38,741 bases of DNA from Burkholderiaceae bacterium (GCA_016790515.1 JAEUOY010000092.1:1-38741); one strand, 5' to 3'; counted from the stretch's first letter, positions 12,611-20,908 are shown. The notes: generated from the letters alone by a model not told the origin. Made by a program: numbers and translations.

Positions 12611-13285
12611 ATGGAAGTCAAACTGGAGAAGCGCTACCCGGTCGACACCAGTCCGGCGCAGGCCTGGGCCGTGCTGCGCGACGTGCGTGCGGTGGCCGGC
12701 TGCATGCCGGGCGCGGCGATCACCGAGCAGACCGACGACACCCACTACAAGGGCAATGTCAAGGTCAAGGTCGGTCCGGCGCTGGCGGCCTTTGCCGGCG
12801 ACATCGAGGTGCTGGCGCTCGACGAGGCCACGCAAAAGCTGCAGCTGCTCGGCAAGGGCGCCGACAAGTCGGGCTCGACCGCGTCGATGAACCTCGCCGC
12901 CCATGTCGAGCCCGGCGAGACGGCCGGCCAGTGCGTGCTGGTCGGCGATGCGGCGGTCATCGTCAACGGCAAGTTCGCGCAGTTCGGCGGCCGGATGATG
13001 GTGCAGGTGTCGGACATGATCCTGGGCCAGTTCGCCGACAACTTCCGCATCGCCGCGGCGGCGGTGCCGGCGCCGGCGGCAGCGGCCGAGGCGGTGGTGG
13101 CCGAGGCGGCGGCGCCGGCCGCCGAAGCGCGTGCCGCCGCGCCGCCCGAAGTGCCTGCGACCCCGGTCCAGCCGGCCGCGCCGCGACCGCTGCCGCAGGC
13201 GCACAAGGAGCTCAATGCGCTGGCGATCGTCTGGATGTTGATCAAGAACTGGTTCGGCGGGCTGTTCGGCCGCAGGCCGACCTGA
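12611..13285 (+). CDS. coxG: CoxG, SRPBCC-type CO dehydrogenase membrane-link protein
   Basis: This 224-residue protein has an SRPBCC (START-like) lipid/quinone-binding fold over about 1-148 (ends with FADNFRIAA). A low-complexity Ala/Pro linker follows (about 149-195), then a hydrophobic amphipathic tail containing ALAIVWMLIKNWFGGLFG (203-220). CoxG proteins are known to attach CO dehydrogenase to the cytoplasmic membrane, and recent work on mycobacteria describes quinone binding that couples the enzyme to the respiratory chain. The tail seen here fits peripheral membrane contact. Unlike the Oligotropha order it sits directly after coxL. The stop is 8 bases before the GTG start of coxD. A GAGGA site precedes the ATG. 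Confidence 0.93.
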   Translation: MEVKLEKRYPVDTSPAQAWAVLRDVRAVAGCMPGAAITEQTDDTHYKGNVKVKVGPALAAFAGDIEVLALDEATQKLQLLGKGADKSGSTASMNLAAHVEPGETAGQCVLVGDAAVIVNGKFAQFGGRMMVQVSDMILGQFADNFRIAAAAVPAPAAAAEAVVAEAAAPAAEARAAAPPEVPATPVQPAAPRPLPQAHKELNALAIVWMLIKNWFGGLFGRRPT

Positions 13286-13293
13286 GCGAGCCC

Positions 13294-14208
13294 GTGTCGG
13301 ACCTTGCCGCCCTCAGCGAGCGCCTCTACCAGGCCGGCTACATCGCCGACGAGGCGCTGGCGACCACGCTGTGGCTGGCCACCGAGCTGCAGCGCCCGCT
13401 GCTGCTCGAAGGTGACGCCGGGGTCGGCAAGACCGCGCTGGCGCTGTCGCTCGCCCAGGCCGAAGGCCGGCGCCTGGTGCGCCTGCAGTGCCACGAAGGG
13501 CTGGAACTGGCCCAGGCCGCCTACGAATGGAACTACGGCCGCCAGCTGCTGGCGATCCGGCTGCACGAGCACGACCCGCGGTCGATCCGCGAGGCCGACC
13601 TGTTCGCGCGCGACTACCTGCTCGAGCGCCCGCTGCTGCAGGCCATCGCCAGCGACGAGCCCTGCGTGCTGCTGATCGACGAGATCGACCGCGCCGACGA
13701 GGCCTTCGAAGCCTTCCTGCTCGAACTGCTGTCGGACTGGCAGATCACCGTGCCCGAACTCGGCACGATCACCGCGCGCCAGGTGCCGCAGGTGCTGCTG
13801 ACCAGCAACGGCACCCGCGAGCTGAGCGACGCGCTGCGCCGCCGCTGCCTCTACCACTGGCTCGACTACCCGACGCTGGCGCGCGAGATCGCGATCGTTC
13901 GGGCGACGCTGCCGCAGGCCGAGTCCCGGCTGGTCGAGCAGGCGATCGGCTTCGTGCAGCGGCTGCGCCGCGAGGACCTGGACAAGACCCCGGGCGTGGC
14001 CGAGACGCTGGACTGGGTGCGCGCACTGCATCGGCTGGGCCGCACGGCGCTGCCCGACGACCCGGCCACCCTCGACGCGACGCTGGGCTGCCTCTTGAAG
14101 ACTCGCGACGACCGCTTCCAGTTCACGCCCGAGCGCGTGCTGCGGTTGATCGAAGGCCGCGCCGCGGTGCAGACCGGCGATGGCGTCGCCGTGCGCACCG
14201 GCACCTGA
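13294..14208 (+). CDS. coxD: CoxD, MoxR-family AAA+ ATPase for active-site maturation
   Basis: This 304-residue AAA+ protein is the MoxR-type chaperone that, in Oligotropha, is needed to sulfurate the molybdenum site of CO dehydrogenase. Walker A is GDAGVGKT at 40-47, Walker B VLLIDE at 125-130, sensor 1 TSN at 170-172, and an arginine-rich segment LRRRC at about 181-185 supplies arginine-finger candidates. I chose the GTG at 13294, which gives the expected ~300 residues; earlier in-frame starts lie within coxG. Such MoxR ATPases act with vWA partners, and coxE follows after two bases. Confidence 0.93.
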   Translation: MSDLAALSERLYQAGYIADEALATTLWLATELQRPLLLEGDAGVGKTALALSLAQAEGRRLVRLQCHEGLELAQAAYEWNYGRQLLAIRLHEHDPRSIREADLFARDYLLERPLLQAIASDEPCVLLIDEIDRADEAFEAFLLELLSDWQITVPELGTITARQVPQVLLTSNGTRELSDALRRRCLYHWLDYPTLAREIAIVRATLPQAESRLVEQAIGFVQRLRREDLDKTPGVAETLDWVRALHRLGRTALPDDPATLDATLGCLLKTRDDRFQFTPERVLRLIEGRAAVQTGDGVAVRTGT

Positions 14209-14210
14209 TC

Positions 14211-15365
14211 ATGACGCCCGCCGCGCAGCCGCTGCAGGCGATCGCCGGCTTCGCCGCGACGCTGCGCGACCATGGCTTCGGGGTCGGCATCGCCGAGCAG
14301 CAGGCGATGGTGCAGGCCGCCCTGGCCTTGCCGCCCGAGCGCTCGCGCGCGCTCGAAGCCGCCTGGCGCGCGATTGCCTGCCATCGGCAAACCGACTGGC
14401 GGCGCTGGCCCGAGCTGTTCGAGCGCTACTGGCACCCCGGCCGGACCAAGGGCACGGCCCGGGTCAGCGGCCAGACCCGGCCGTTGCGGGACCTGCGACT
14501 CGTGGTGCAGACCCTGCATGACCAGCTGGCCAGCGCGCCGGGCCGCGGCGACAGCGCGCCCGACGCGGTGCTCGACGACACCCGGCCCGATGCCGACGAC
14601 GGCGGGCGCAGCCAGGCCCAGGGCGGCGCCACCCGCACCGATCCGCTGCACGACCGGGCTCTGGCGCAATGGCTGCCGCAGGACCTGGCGCGGCTGAAGC
14701 AACTGGCCGACCGCATCGCCGAGCGCCTGCGCCGCCGGCTCACCCGGCGCTGGCAGGCCGATGCCGGCGGCCGCCGGCTCGACCTGCGGCGCACGCTGCG
14801 CGCCAGCCTGGCCACCGGTGGCGTGCCGGTCAAGCCGGCCTGGCGCCGTGCCCGACGAGAGCGGCCGCGGCTGTTCATCCTGGTCGACGTCAGCCGGTCG
14901 ATGGAGATGCATGCCCAGCTGTTCCTGCGCAGTGCGCGCGCCTTCGTCGGCGCGGCCGGCGCGCGGGTGTTCGTGTTCCACACCCGGCTGGCCGAGGTGA
15001 CGCCACTGCTGCAGCGCGACTCGGCCACGGTGCAGGAGAAGGTCAATGCGGTGGCGGCCGGTTTCGGCGGCGGCACCCGCATCGCCACCAGCGTCGACGA
15101 CTTCGTGCAGCGCCATGCGCGGGCCCAGCTGAGCCGCGGCGCGAGGGTCTGGCTGCTGTCCGACGGTTTCGACGCCGACCCGCCCGACGCGCTGGCCGGC
15201 GCGCTGGCGCGCGTGCGCGGCCACGGGGCGCGCATCGTCTGGTTCCATCCCGCACCGCAGCCGCCCGCCTCGGACGCGGTGCAGCGGGCGCGCGCGCAGG
15301 TGCAGGCCTTCGTTCGCCTGGCCAGCCTGAGAGACCTGGAGGCGGCCACCCCGCTGTTGCATTGA
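14211..15365 (+). CDS. coxE: CoxE, vWA-domain partner of CoxD
   Basis: This 384-residue protein has an N-terminal helical region (1-110), an acidic and Ser/Asp-rich linker (about 111-145), and a C-terminal von Willebrand A domain (about 218-380). The metal-binding MIDAS motif DVSRS is at 226-230, with further ligand candidates in GGGT (286-289) and LLSDG (315-319). In Oligotropha, CoxE acts with CoxF in introducing copper into the Mo-S precursor after CoxD action. It starts two bases after the coxD stop, as usual for MoxR-vWA pairs, and ends ten bases before coxF. Confidence 0.92.
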   Translation: MTPAAQPLQAIAGFAATLRDHGFGVGIAEQQAMVQAALALPPERSRALEAAWRAIACHRQTDWRRWPELFERYWHPGRTKGTARVSGQTRPLRDLRLVVQTLHDQLASAPGRGDSAPDAVLDDTRPDADDGGRSQAQGGATRTDPLHDRALAQWLPQDLARLKQLADRIAERLRRRLTRRWQADAGGRRLDLRRTLRASLATGGVPVKPAWRRARRERPRLFILVDVSRSMEMHAQLFLRSARAFVGAAGARVFVFHTRLAEVTPLLQRDSATVQEKVNAVAAGFGGGTRIATSVDDFVQRHARAQLSRGARVWLLSDGFDADPPDALAGALARVRGHGARIVWFHPAPQPPASDAVQRARAQVQAFVRLASLRDLEAATPLLH

Positions 15366-15375
15366 AGGAGTTGCC

Positions 15376-16440
15376 ATGACCACCCCCACCCTCGACGTGC
15401 TGGCCGCGCTGCAGCGGCTGAACGAACGCGACGAGCCCTTTGCGCTGGTCAGCGTGCTGCGCGTGCAGCCGCCGGCCTCGGCACGGCCCGGCGACAAGGC
15501 GGTGGTCACGCGCGACGGTTTTGCCGCCGGCTGGATCGGCGGCGGCTGCGCCCAGCCGGCGGTGCTGCGCACGGTGAAGCTGGCGCTGGCCGACGGCCGT
15601 GCGCGCATGATCCGCATCGCGCCGAACGCCGAGGGCGCCGAGCCGCGCGAGCTCGACGACGTGCTCGAATTCGGCATGGCCTGCCACAGCGGCGGCACGC
15701 TCGAGCTCTTCATCGACCCGGTGCTGCCGAAGGCCCGCCTGGTGGTGATCGGCGACTCTCCGGTGGCGGTGGCGCTGGCTGGTCTGGCACCTCGCGTCGG
15801 GCTGGCGGTCACCGTGCTGGCCCAGGGTGCCGACACGGCCCGCTTTGCCGATGCGGCCCTGGTCCTGGCCGACGACGGTGCCGACGCCGCAGCCCGGGCC
15901 GTGGCACCGGGCGCCTTCGTCGTCGTCGCCACCCAGGGCCGGCGCGACGTGCAGGGCCTGCGCTGCGCGCTGGCGCTGGCCGCGCGCCAGGTCTGGCTGG
16001 TGGCCAGCGCGCGCAAGGCCCAGGTGCTGAAGGACTCGCTGGTGGCCGCCGGCGCCGACGCCACGGCCGTGGCGGCCATCGTCGCGCCCGCCGGCCAGCG
16101 CATCGCCGAGCAGATGGGCGCCCACACACCCGAGGAAGTGGCGTTGTCCGTGCTGGCCGCGGTGGTGGCGGCGCGCCGGCGCGGCACCGTGGCGGGCGTC
16201 TCGGTGGACGAGCCGGCCGCGGCCGCGGCTTCGGGCGCGCCGGAGCCCGCCCGCAGCCTGGCCACGGCTACGCTGGCGACCACGGCATCGCAGGCACGGC
16301 CGGCGATCGCGCCGCTGCCCGATCTGCCGCCGATCGCCGCCTCCTGCTGCGGCGGCGGCGCGGCGGCAAGCGAGCTGCCCGTGCCCGCCCTGGCCGGCGT
16401 GGCCCCGGCCGCCGGCAAGCCTTCCTGCTGCGGCAGCTGA
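15376..16440 (+). CDS. coxF: CoxF, XdhC-family maturation factor with double-Cys tail
   Basis: This 354-residue protein of the XdhC/CoxF family is predicted to bind or deliver cofactor, sulfur or copper during assembly of the CO dehydrogenase site. The N-terminal XdhC domain has WIGGGCAQPAV (about 54-64) and an FGMACHSGG segment (about 99-107); the Rossmann-like domain starts at about 142 (ARLVVIGDSPVA). The C-terminal ~70 residues are Ala/Pro-rich and contain two vicinal cysteine pairs, C324-C325 (SCCGGG) and C351-C352 (SCCGS at the very end). This extension makes it longer than the ~280-residue Oligotropha CoxF. A GAAGGAG ribosome site precedes the ATG. Confidence 0.9.
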   Translation: MTTPTLDVLAALQRLNERDEPFALVSVLRVQPPASARPGDKAVVTRDGFAAGWIGGGCAQPAVLRTVKLALADGRARMIRIAPNAEGAEPRELDDVLEFGMACHSGGTLELFIDPVLPKARLVVIGDSPVAVALAGLAPRVGLAVTVLAQGADTARFADAALVLADDGADAAARAVAPGAFVVVATQGRRDVQGLRCALALAARQVWLVASARKAQVLKDSLVAAGADATAVAAIVAPAGQRIAEQMGAHTPEEVALSVLAAVVAARRRGTVAGVSVDEPAAAAASGAPEPARSLATATLATTASQARPAIAPLPDLPPIAASCCGGGAAASELPVPALAGVAPAAGKPSCCGS

Positions 16441-16441
16441 C

Positions 16442-17122
16442 ATGGGCTGCATCCTGAAAGCGGGGGGCGGCCTGTACAGCCGGCTGGTGGTCGGTGCGGT
16501 GCTGCTGGCCGCGGGTGAAGGCCGGCGCCTGGGCGGGCGCCCGAAATCGCTGCTGCAACTGGGCGGCGTGCCGCTGGTGACGCGGCAGCTGGTGGCACTG
16601 TCGGGTGCCGGCGTCGATGAGCTGGTGGTGGTGCTGGGCCACCATGCCGACGCCATCGAACCGGCGGTGCAGGCCTTTCCGGTCACGCTGGCACGCAACC
16701 CGCGGCCCGAGGACGGCCAGGTGTCGTCGCTGCGCACCGGGCTGGCGGCGCTGGCCGGCAAGCTCGACGTCGTGCTGGTCGCGCTGGCCGACCAGCCGCT
16801 GATCAACGCGCAGGACATCAACGCGCTGATCGGCGCCTGGAAGAAGCGCCCCGCCGGCACCGAGGTGCTGGTGCCGCGCGTGGCCGGCGAGCCGGGCAAC
16901 CCGGTGCTGTTCAGCGCCGACGTGCGCGCGCAGATCCTGGCCGGCGATGCGAAGGTCGGCTGCCGCCAGTGGCGCGCGGCGCACCCCGAGGCGGTGGCCT
17001 GGTTCGACACCGACAACCGGCGCTACCGGGTCGATGTCGACACGCCGGAGGACCTGGAGCGCTTCGAGCGCGAGACCGGCCACGTGCTGCGCTGGCCGGC
17101 GGCGCTGGCCACCGAAGCCTGA
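16442..17122 (+). CDS. MocA-like molybdenum cofactor cytidylyltransferase
   Basis: This 226-residue nucleotidyltransferase is predicted to attach CMP to molybdopterin, giving the MCD form used by CO dehydrogenase. The NTP-binding signature LLAAGEGRRLGGRPKSLL is at about 21-38, followed by GHHAD, a SLRTGL segment, an acidic ADQPL metal site (about 116-120), and GEPGNPVLF (about 148-156). This pattern is shared by MocA and MobA; the cox context favours the cytidylyl form. The ATG at 16442 starts one base after the coxF stop. It has an unusual N-terminal leader (MGCILKAGGG); a GTG at 16487 would begin directly at the catalytic strand, so the exact start is uncertain. Confidence 0.85.
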   Translation: MGCILKAGGGLYSRLVVGAVLLAAGEGRRLGGRPKSLLQLGGVPLVTRQLVALSGAGVDELVVVLGHHADAIEPAVQAFPVTLARNPRPEDGQVSSLRTGLAALAGKLDVVLVALADQPLINAQDINALIGAWKKRPAGTEVLVPRVAGEPGNPVLFSADVRAQILAGDAKVGCRQWRAAHPEAVAWFDTDNRRYRVDVDTPEDLERFERETGHVLRWPAALATEA

Positions 17123-17127
17123 GCCCC

Positions 17128-17832
17128 ATGTCGCTCGCCCCGGGCCTGCATGCGCTGTGGCCGGTGCCATTGGCCGTGCACCGCTTCGACGCGGCCCAGG
17201 AGATCGACCCGCTGCTGGCGCGCGTGTTCGGCACGCTGCGCGCGACCCAGGCCCATGCCCGCGGCGAGAACGGCGATGCCGCATTCTTCGCCAGCGACGA
17301 CGACCTGCTGACGCGCATCCGGCTGCCCGAGTTCCAGTCACTGGTGCGCTTCATCGTCGACCGGCTGCGCGACACCGTGGTGCAGGTCAACCGCGGTGCC
17401 TGGCCTGCGGTGCCGCCGGACCTGGCGATCGCGATCGACGGCCTGTGGTTCCAGGCCAGCAATCGCGGCGCCTTCCACGACGTGCACACCCACGGCAACT
17501 GCTCCTGGTCGGGCGTGTACTGCGTGCAGGTCGACGCCGAGGCGCAGCGCATCACCCACCCCACCTACGGCGCCGCCAACGGCGTGACGCGCTTCTACGG
17601 CCCGCCGTTCGCCGCGCTGGGCGGCGCCCATGTCGACCTGGGCAATGCCTACCTGCAGCCGCCACAGGTGGACGTGGCGCCGGTGCCGGGCCAGCTGGTG
17701 CTGTTCCCGTCGTGGCTGGCGCACCAGGCGCTGCCCTATGCCGGCACGGCGGACCGGCTGATCGTCTCGTTCAACGCCCGCGTGCATGCCACGCGCGGCA
17801 CCGACCGGCTGCACCGACATGCCGCGGTTTGA
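17128..17832 (+). CDS. Putative 2OG-Fe(II) oxygenase in the cox operon
   Basis: This 234-residue protein matches the putative 2-oxoglutarate/Fe(II) oxygenase family that shows HxH followed by SGVYYV. Here H117, H120 and H122 precede GNCSWSGVYCVQ (123-134), and a distal H199 in PSWLAHQAL and R210 in DRLIVSFN complete a typical double-stranded beta-helix site; which first His/Asn atoms bind iron is uncertain. The reaction is unproven. It starts five bases after the MocA-like gene and overlaps the next gene by 14 bases, so it is in the cox operon. CO dehydrogenase structures show a Cgamma-hydroxylated arginine beside the active-site cysteine, so a protein-arginine hydroxylase is a reasonable but untested idea. 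Confidence 0.75.
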   Translation: MSLAPGLHALWPVPLAVHRFDAAQEIDPLLARVFGTLRATQAHARGENGDAAFFASDDDLLTRIRLPEFQSLVRFIVDRLRDTVVQVNRGAWPAVPPDLAIAIDGLWFQASNRGAFHDVHTHGNCSWSGVYCVQVDAEAQRITHPTYGAANGVTRFYGPPFAALGGAHVDLGNAYLQPPQVDVAPVPGQLVLFPSWLAHQALPYAGTADRLIVSFNARVHATRGTDRLHRHAAV

Positions 17833-19075
17833 GCGGCATGTCGGCGCAGGCTCGGCGCCCGCGCTGCGGCTGGCGCTGGCACGCAGCCTGGCCTGGGCGC
17901 TGTTGTTCGGCGGCTGGCTCGTGCTGGGCGCGCTGGGCCGGCAGCAGCTGCCGCTGGCCGCCGGGGGCCTGCTGCCGGTGGCCCTGTGGCTGGCCGCGCT
18001 CGGCGCAGCGCTGGCGCTGGCCTCGCGCCGGTCCTGGTCGCCCACGGCCCTGCGCCGCACGCTGAGCGGCGCGGCACTGGCGGCCGTGCTGGCCGCCGCG
18101 GTCGCCGGTTCGGCGCTGGCCGGCCCGGCGCCGGCGATCGGGCTGCTGGCCCTGGCGGTCGCCTGGGCGGCGCTGCTGGTGGCGGCCTCGCTGGCGGTGC
18201 GCTTGCTGCGCCATGGCGCCACGCGTCGCCCGCCGCCCCCCGCACTGCCGGCCCTGGCGGGCGCGGCGCTGGCCTGGGCCTGGGCAGGAGAGCCGGCGGG
18301 TTGGTCGGCGCAGTGGCTGGCAACGCCGTCGCGGCACGGTGTTGCGGTGGCGGGTGTCGCGCTGGCGCTGCTGCTGCTGCTGCCGCGTCGTGCGTCCCCG
18401 GTGTCGGCCTGCCGCGCCGGCCTGTTCGACTGTGCACTGGCACTGGCACCGCTGCAGGCCTGGCGCCGACCGGCGCTCTGGCCCCAGGCCACGGCCGCAC
18501 TGGCGATGCTGCCGATGATGGCCACGCTGGCGCTGATGGCCGACTGGTGCGGCGCCGCCGGCTTCAGCCCGCTGGCCAGCACCGCCGCGCACCTGGCCGC
18601 GATGCTGGCGCCCGCGCTGCTGCTGCGCGCCTGGGGCGCCACGGGCCGTGTGCCGATCAGCGACACCATGGCGGCCGCGGTCACCGCCGCCTTGCTGGTG
18701 CTGGGCGGGCTGGCACTGGCCCGGCCCGGGATCGACGGCCTGATGTCCGCCGGCCTGCTGCACGGCCTGGCCTGGGGCCTGGCCTGGTCGACCGTCGGGG
18801 CGTGGCCGCAGGCGCCGGCCGAAGGCACCTGCGCGTCGGGCCCACCGCGCGCCGGGCCGGGCCGGGCGGTCTCCGCTGCCGCCCGGCCTGCCTTCTGCGC
18901 CGCGGCGATGGTGCTGGCGCTGGGCGCGGCCATCGCCCAGTGGGGGCTGGCTGCGCTGGCCGGGGTGCATGCCGTGCTGGCGACATTGGGCGCTGCCGGC
19001 GCCCTGGCCCTCGCCTGGCAAGCCCTCGCGGCCCTCTCGCTGCCGCGGCAGGGCATCACACCGAACCCGCCCTGA
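17819..19075 (+). CDS. Polytopic membrane protein, unknown function, end of cox operon
   Basis: This 418-residue, Ala/Leu-rich integral membrane protein has roughly ten to twelve predicted hydrophobic segments (for example about 20-42, 45-69, 84-104, 107-129, 172-190, 220-246, 253-270, 285-303, 356-375 and 380-402). I do not recognise a family motif. The ATG at 17819 overlaps the end of the oxygenase gene by 14 bases, which implies translational coupling, so it is probably the last gene of the cox operon. A transport or membrane-anchoring role would fit, but nothing in the sequence proves either. Its last 20 bases overlap the convergent PEP-CTERM-like frame. Confidence 0.75.
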   Translation: MPRFERHVGAGSAPALRLALARSLAWALLFGGWLVLGALGRQQLPLAAGGLLPVALWLAALGAALALASRRSWSPTALRRTLSGAALAAVLAAAVAGSALAGPAPAIGLLALAVAWAALLVAASLAVRLLRHGATRRPPPPALPALAGAALAWAWAGEPAGWSAQWLATPSRHGVAVAGVALALLLLLPRRASPVSACRAGLFDCALALAPLQAWRRPALWPQATAALAMLPMMATLALMADWCGAAGFSPLASTAAHLAAMLAPALLLRAWGATGRVPISDTMAAAVTAALLVLGGLALARPGIDGLMSAGLLHGLAWGLAWSTVGAWPQAPAEGTCASGPPRAGPGRAVSAAARPAFCAAAMVLALGAAIAQWGLAALAGVHAVLATLGAAGALALAWQALAALSLPRQGITPNPP

Positions 19076-19940
19076 CCTCGCCGCAGGCCCACAGCGTCGA
19101 GCGCCCCATCGGCGGCTCGATCCAGGCGCAGCCTGCAGCGCGGGTGGCGGGCGTCGCCGATGCCGACGGCAGGCTCGCCGCCACCCAGGCCCAGGCACCG
19201 CGGGGTGGTTCGGCGCTGCCTGGACTGCGCGGGTGAGACGCCTGTGGATTCGAGCTGCGCTGCTGGCGCTGTCCGGCGCCCTGCCGGCGCTGGGGCAGGT
19301 GGCCGGCGCCGGCCGATTTACGGGCCCGCTTCGCCCCCAGCGGGCCCAGCCCGGCCAGCATCATCGGCGCCGCGGGCGCGTCCGGCACGGTGGCGGCCTG
19401 GCCGAACACCAGGTTGTCGACACCGAGGTCGCCGAAGTCGCTGACCAGGATCTCCAGCCCCAGTGACGAGCGGATCGGCGCAGCCGGCAGGCGCTGCACG
19501 GCGTTCGGCCCGAAGGTGAACACGCCGCTGTCGACCAGGGGGGTGCCGGCGGCATCGACCACGCGGATGCGGCTGTTCGGGTAGCTGCCGGACGACCAGG
19601 CCGCGATGTCGAAGCCCTGCAGCACGACATCGAAGCCGGCGTCGGGGGTCAGCCGGATCAGGCCGGGCACGTCGTACGAGCTGTGCCCCAGCGCCGACTG
19701 CAGGCCGGCATAGCCCGTCGCATAGACCGAGAACGCGCCGCGCGACGCGACGAAGTCCAGCACCACGTTCGGCGTTGCGCCACCGGCGTTGCCGTAGCCG
19801 AGCGAGAAGTCGGTGACGCGGTCGCCATAGGCGGCCGGCGAGATCGCGTGGTAGTGGTCGAAGTTCAGTTCGGTGGCGTGCGCGGCGATGCCGAGCAGAA
19901 GGGTTGCGGCGGCGGCCAGGGTCGGGCGAGGACGGGGCAT
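19056..19940 (-). CDS. Secreted protein with degenerate PEP-CTERM sorting signal
   Basis: The frame encodes 294 residues. A signal peptide (about 1-22, ending AAHA) is followed by a beta-rich extracellular domain (about 23-190) that resembles PEP-CTERM exported proteins. A sorting-like tail follows: VPDAPAAPMMLAGLGP, then LGAKRARK. The family normally reads VPEP followed by a hydrophobic helix and a terminal Arg-rich cluster. Here the motif is VPDAP, and about 80 low-complexity residues continue after the basic cluster, overlapping the convergent gene by 20 bases. A TAA lies in another frame at the basic cluster, so a frameshift or sequencing indel may have fused a non-genuine extension. The start at 19940 precedes a good signal peptide. 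The product probably depends on an exosortase system encoded elsewhere. Confidence 0.65.
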   Translation of the reverse strand: MPRPRPTLAAAATLLLGIAAHATELNFDHYHAISPAAYGDRVTDFSLGYGNAGGATPNVVLDFVASRGAFSVYATGYAGLQSALGHSSYDVPGLIRLTPDAGFDVVLQGFDIAAWSSGSYPNSRIRVVDAAGTPLVDSGVFTFGPNAVQRLPAAPIRSSLGLEILVSDFGDLGVDNLVFGQAATVPDAPAAPMMLAGLGPLGAKRARKSAGAGHLPQRRQGAGQRQQRSSNPQASHPRSPGSAEPPRGAWAWVAASLPSASATPATRAAGCAWIEPPMGRSTLWACGEVRAGSV

Positions 19941-19975
19941 GGCGGGCTCCAGGGTGGGCGGGTCCGGGGGAAAGA

Positions 19976-20908
19976 TCAGCGCGTCCGACGGCGAAGGGCC
20001 AGGGCCAGCAGGCCGGCGGCCAGCAGCGCCGCCGTGGCTGGCTCGGGCACCGGGCTCACCCAGTCGAATCCGCTGGCGCTGGCGATCGTGAAGTCGTCGA
20101 GCACCGTGCCCGAGGCATCGCGTGCCGCGCTGATGCCGCCCCAGCGCAGCGTGTTGCCGAACTCCGCCCAGGCTTCGCTCGTCGGCGGGTCGGTGTTGGG
20201 GAACACCGCCGGGATCATGGCGGCCGTGACGGTGAGCGACAGGCTCCACGCGTAGGTCACGCCGTTGAGCAGGGGCAGGTCCGAGAACAGGTCCTGGTGG
20301 CCGCGGAAGTCCTGCTGCAGTTGATTCGGCAGCAGCGCGTCGTCGAACTTGCGCGACACGGCCTCCCCGTGCCCCGAGACAGGCGTCACCGTGAGCAGGG
20401 CCAGCACCGAGGCGCCACCGGCCGACGTGGCCCACCCGCTGTTGCCGAGCTGGCCGTGGAACGAGACCGGCGCGAAGTCCACGATGGTCTCGGCACCGGC
20501 CGCCACCAGGCCGGAATTCGGCGTGATGCGGTCGGTGAGGCGGATGGTGGCGCTGGCGCTGGTCTGCAGCACGACGTCCGGGCCGGGCGGCCGGTTCGCG
20601 GGGAAGGGGCTGAGCTCGGTGATCACGCGGGCCGAGGCGCCGAATTCGCGCGTCCGGGTGTCGGCGCGGCCCGAGAAACGGACCTCGCTGCGCAGCTGCC
20701 CGCTGCCGGCGAAGTGCGTGATGAAGGGCGTGGTGTCCTCCGCATAGAACGGCGTATTGGTGCGCACGCTACCGTTCTTGCCGCCAAAGGCGGTTCCGCT
20801 GCCCGGGGCACGGAAATCGTAGCTGTACAGGTACTCGATGTTCGCGTGGGCGGCCGGCGCGGCCAGGGCCAACAGTGCGCTGCCGGCGATCAGGGTCTGC
20901 AGGTGCAT
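19976..20908 (-). CDS. PEP-CTERM sorting domain secreted protein
   Basis: This 310-residue exported protein has a signal peptide (about 1-23, ending AAHA) and a beta-rich region without recognised catalytic motifs. It ends with a textbook PEP-CTERM signal: VPEPATAALL, a hydrophobic stretch AAGLLALAL, and a terminal RRRTR cluster. Such proteins are cleaved by exosortase and are usually linked to exopolysaccharide production; no exosortase gene is in the window. I chose the ATG at 20908, which has GGAGG eight bases upstream; an in-frame ATG at 20932 has no such site. It lies 35 bases upstream of the second PEP-CTERM-like gene on the same strand, so the two may be cotranscribed. Confidence 0.88.
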   Translation of the reverse strand: MHLQTLIAGSALLALAAPAAHANIEYLYSYDFRAPGSGTAFGGKNGSVRTNTPFYAEDTTPFITHFAGSGQLRSEVRFSGRADTRTREFGASARVITELSPFPANRPPGPDVVLQTSASATIRLTDRITPNSGLVAAGAETIVDFAPVSFHGQLGNSGWATSAGGASVLALLTVTPVSGHGEAVSRKFDDALLPNQLQQDFRGHQDLFSDLPLLNGVTYAWSLSLTVTAAMIPAVFPNTDPPTSEAWAEFGNTLRWGGISAARDASGTVLDDFTIASASGFDWVSPVPEPATAALLAAGLLALALRRRTR

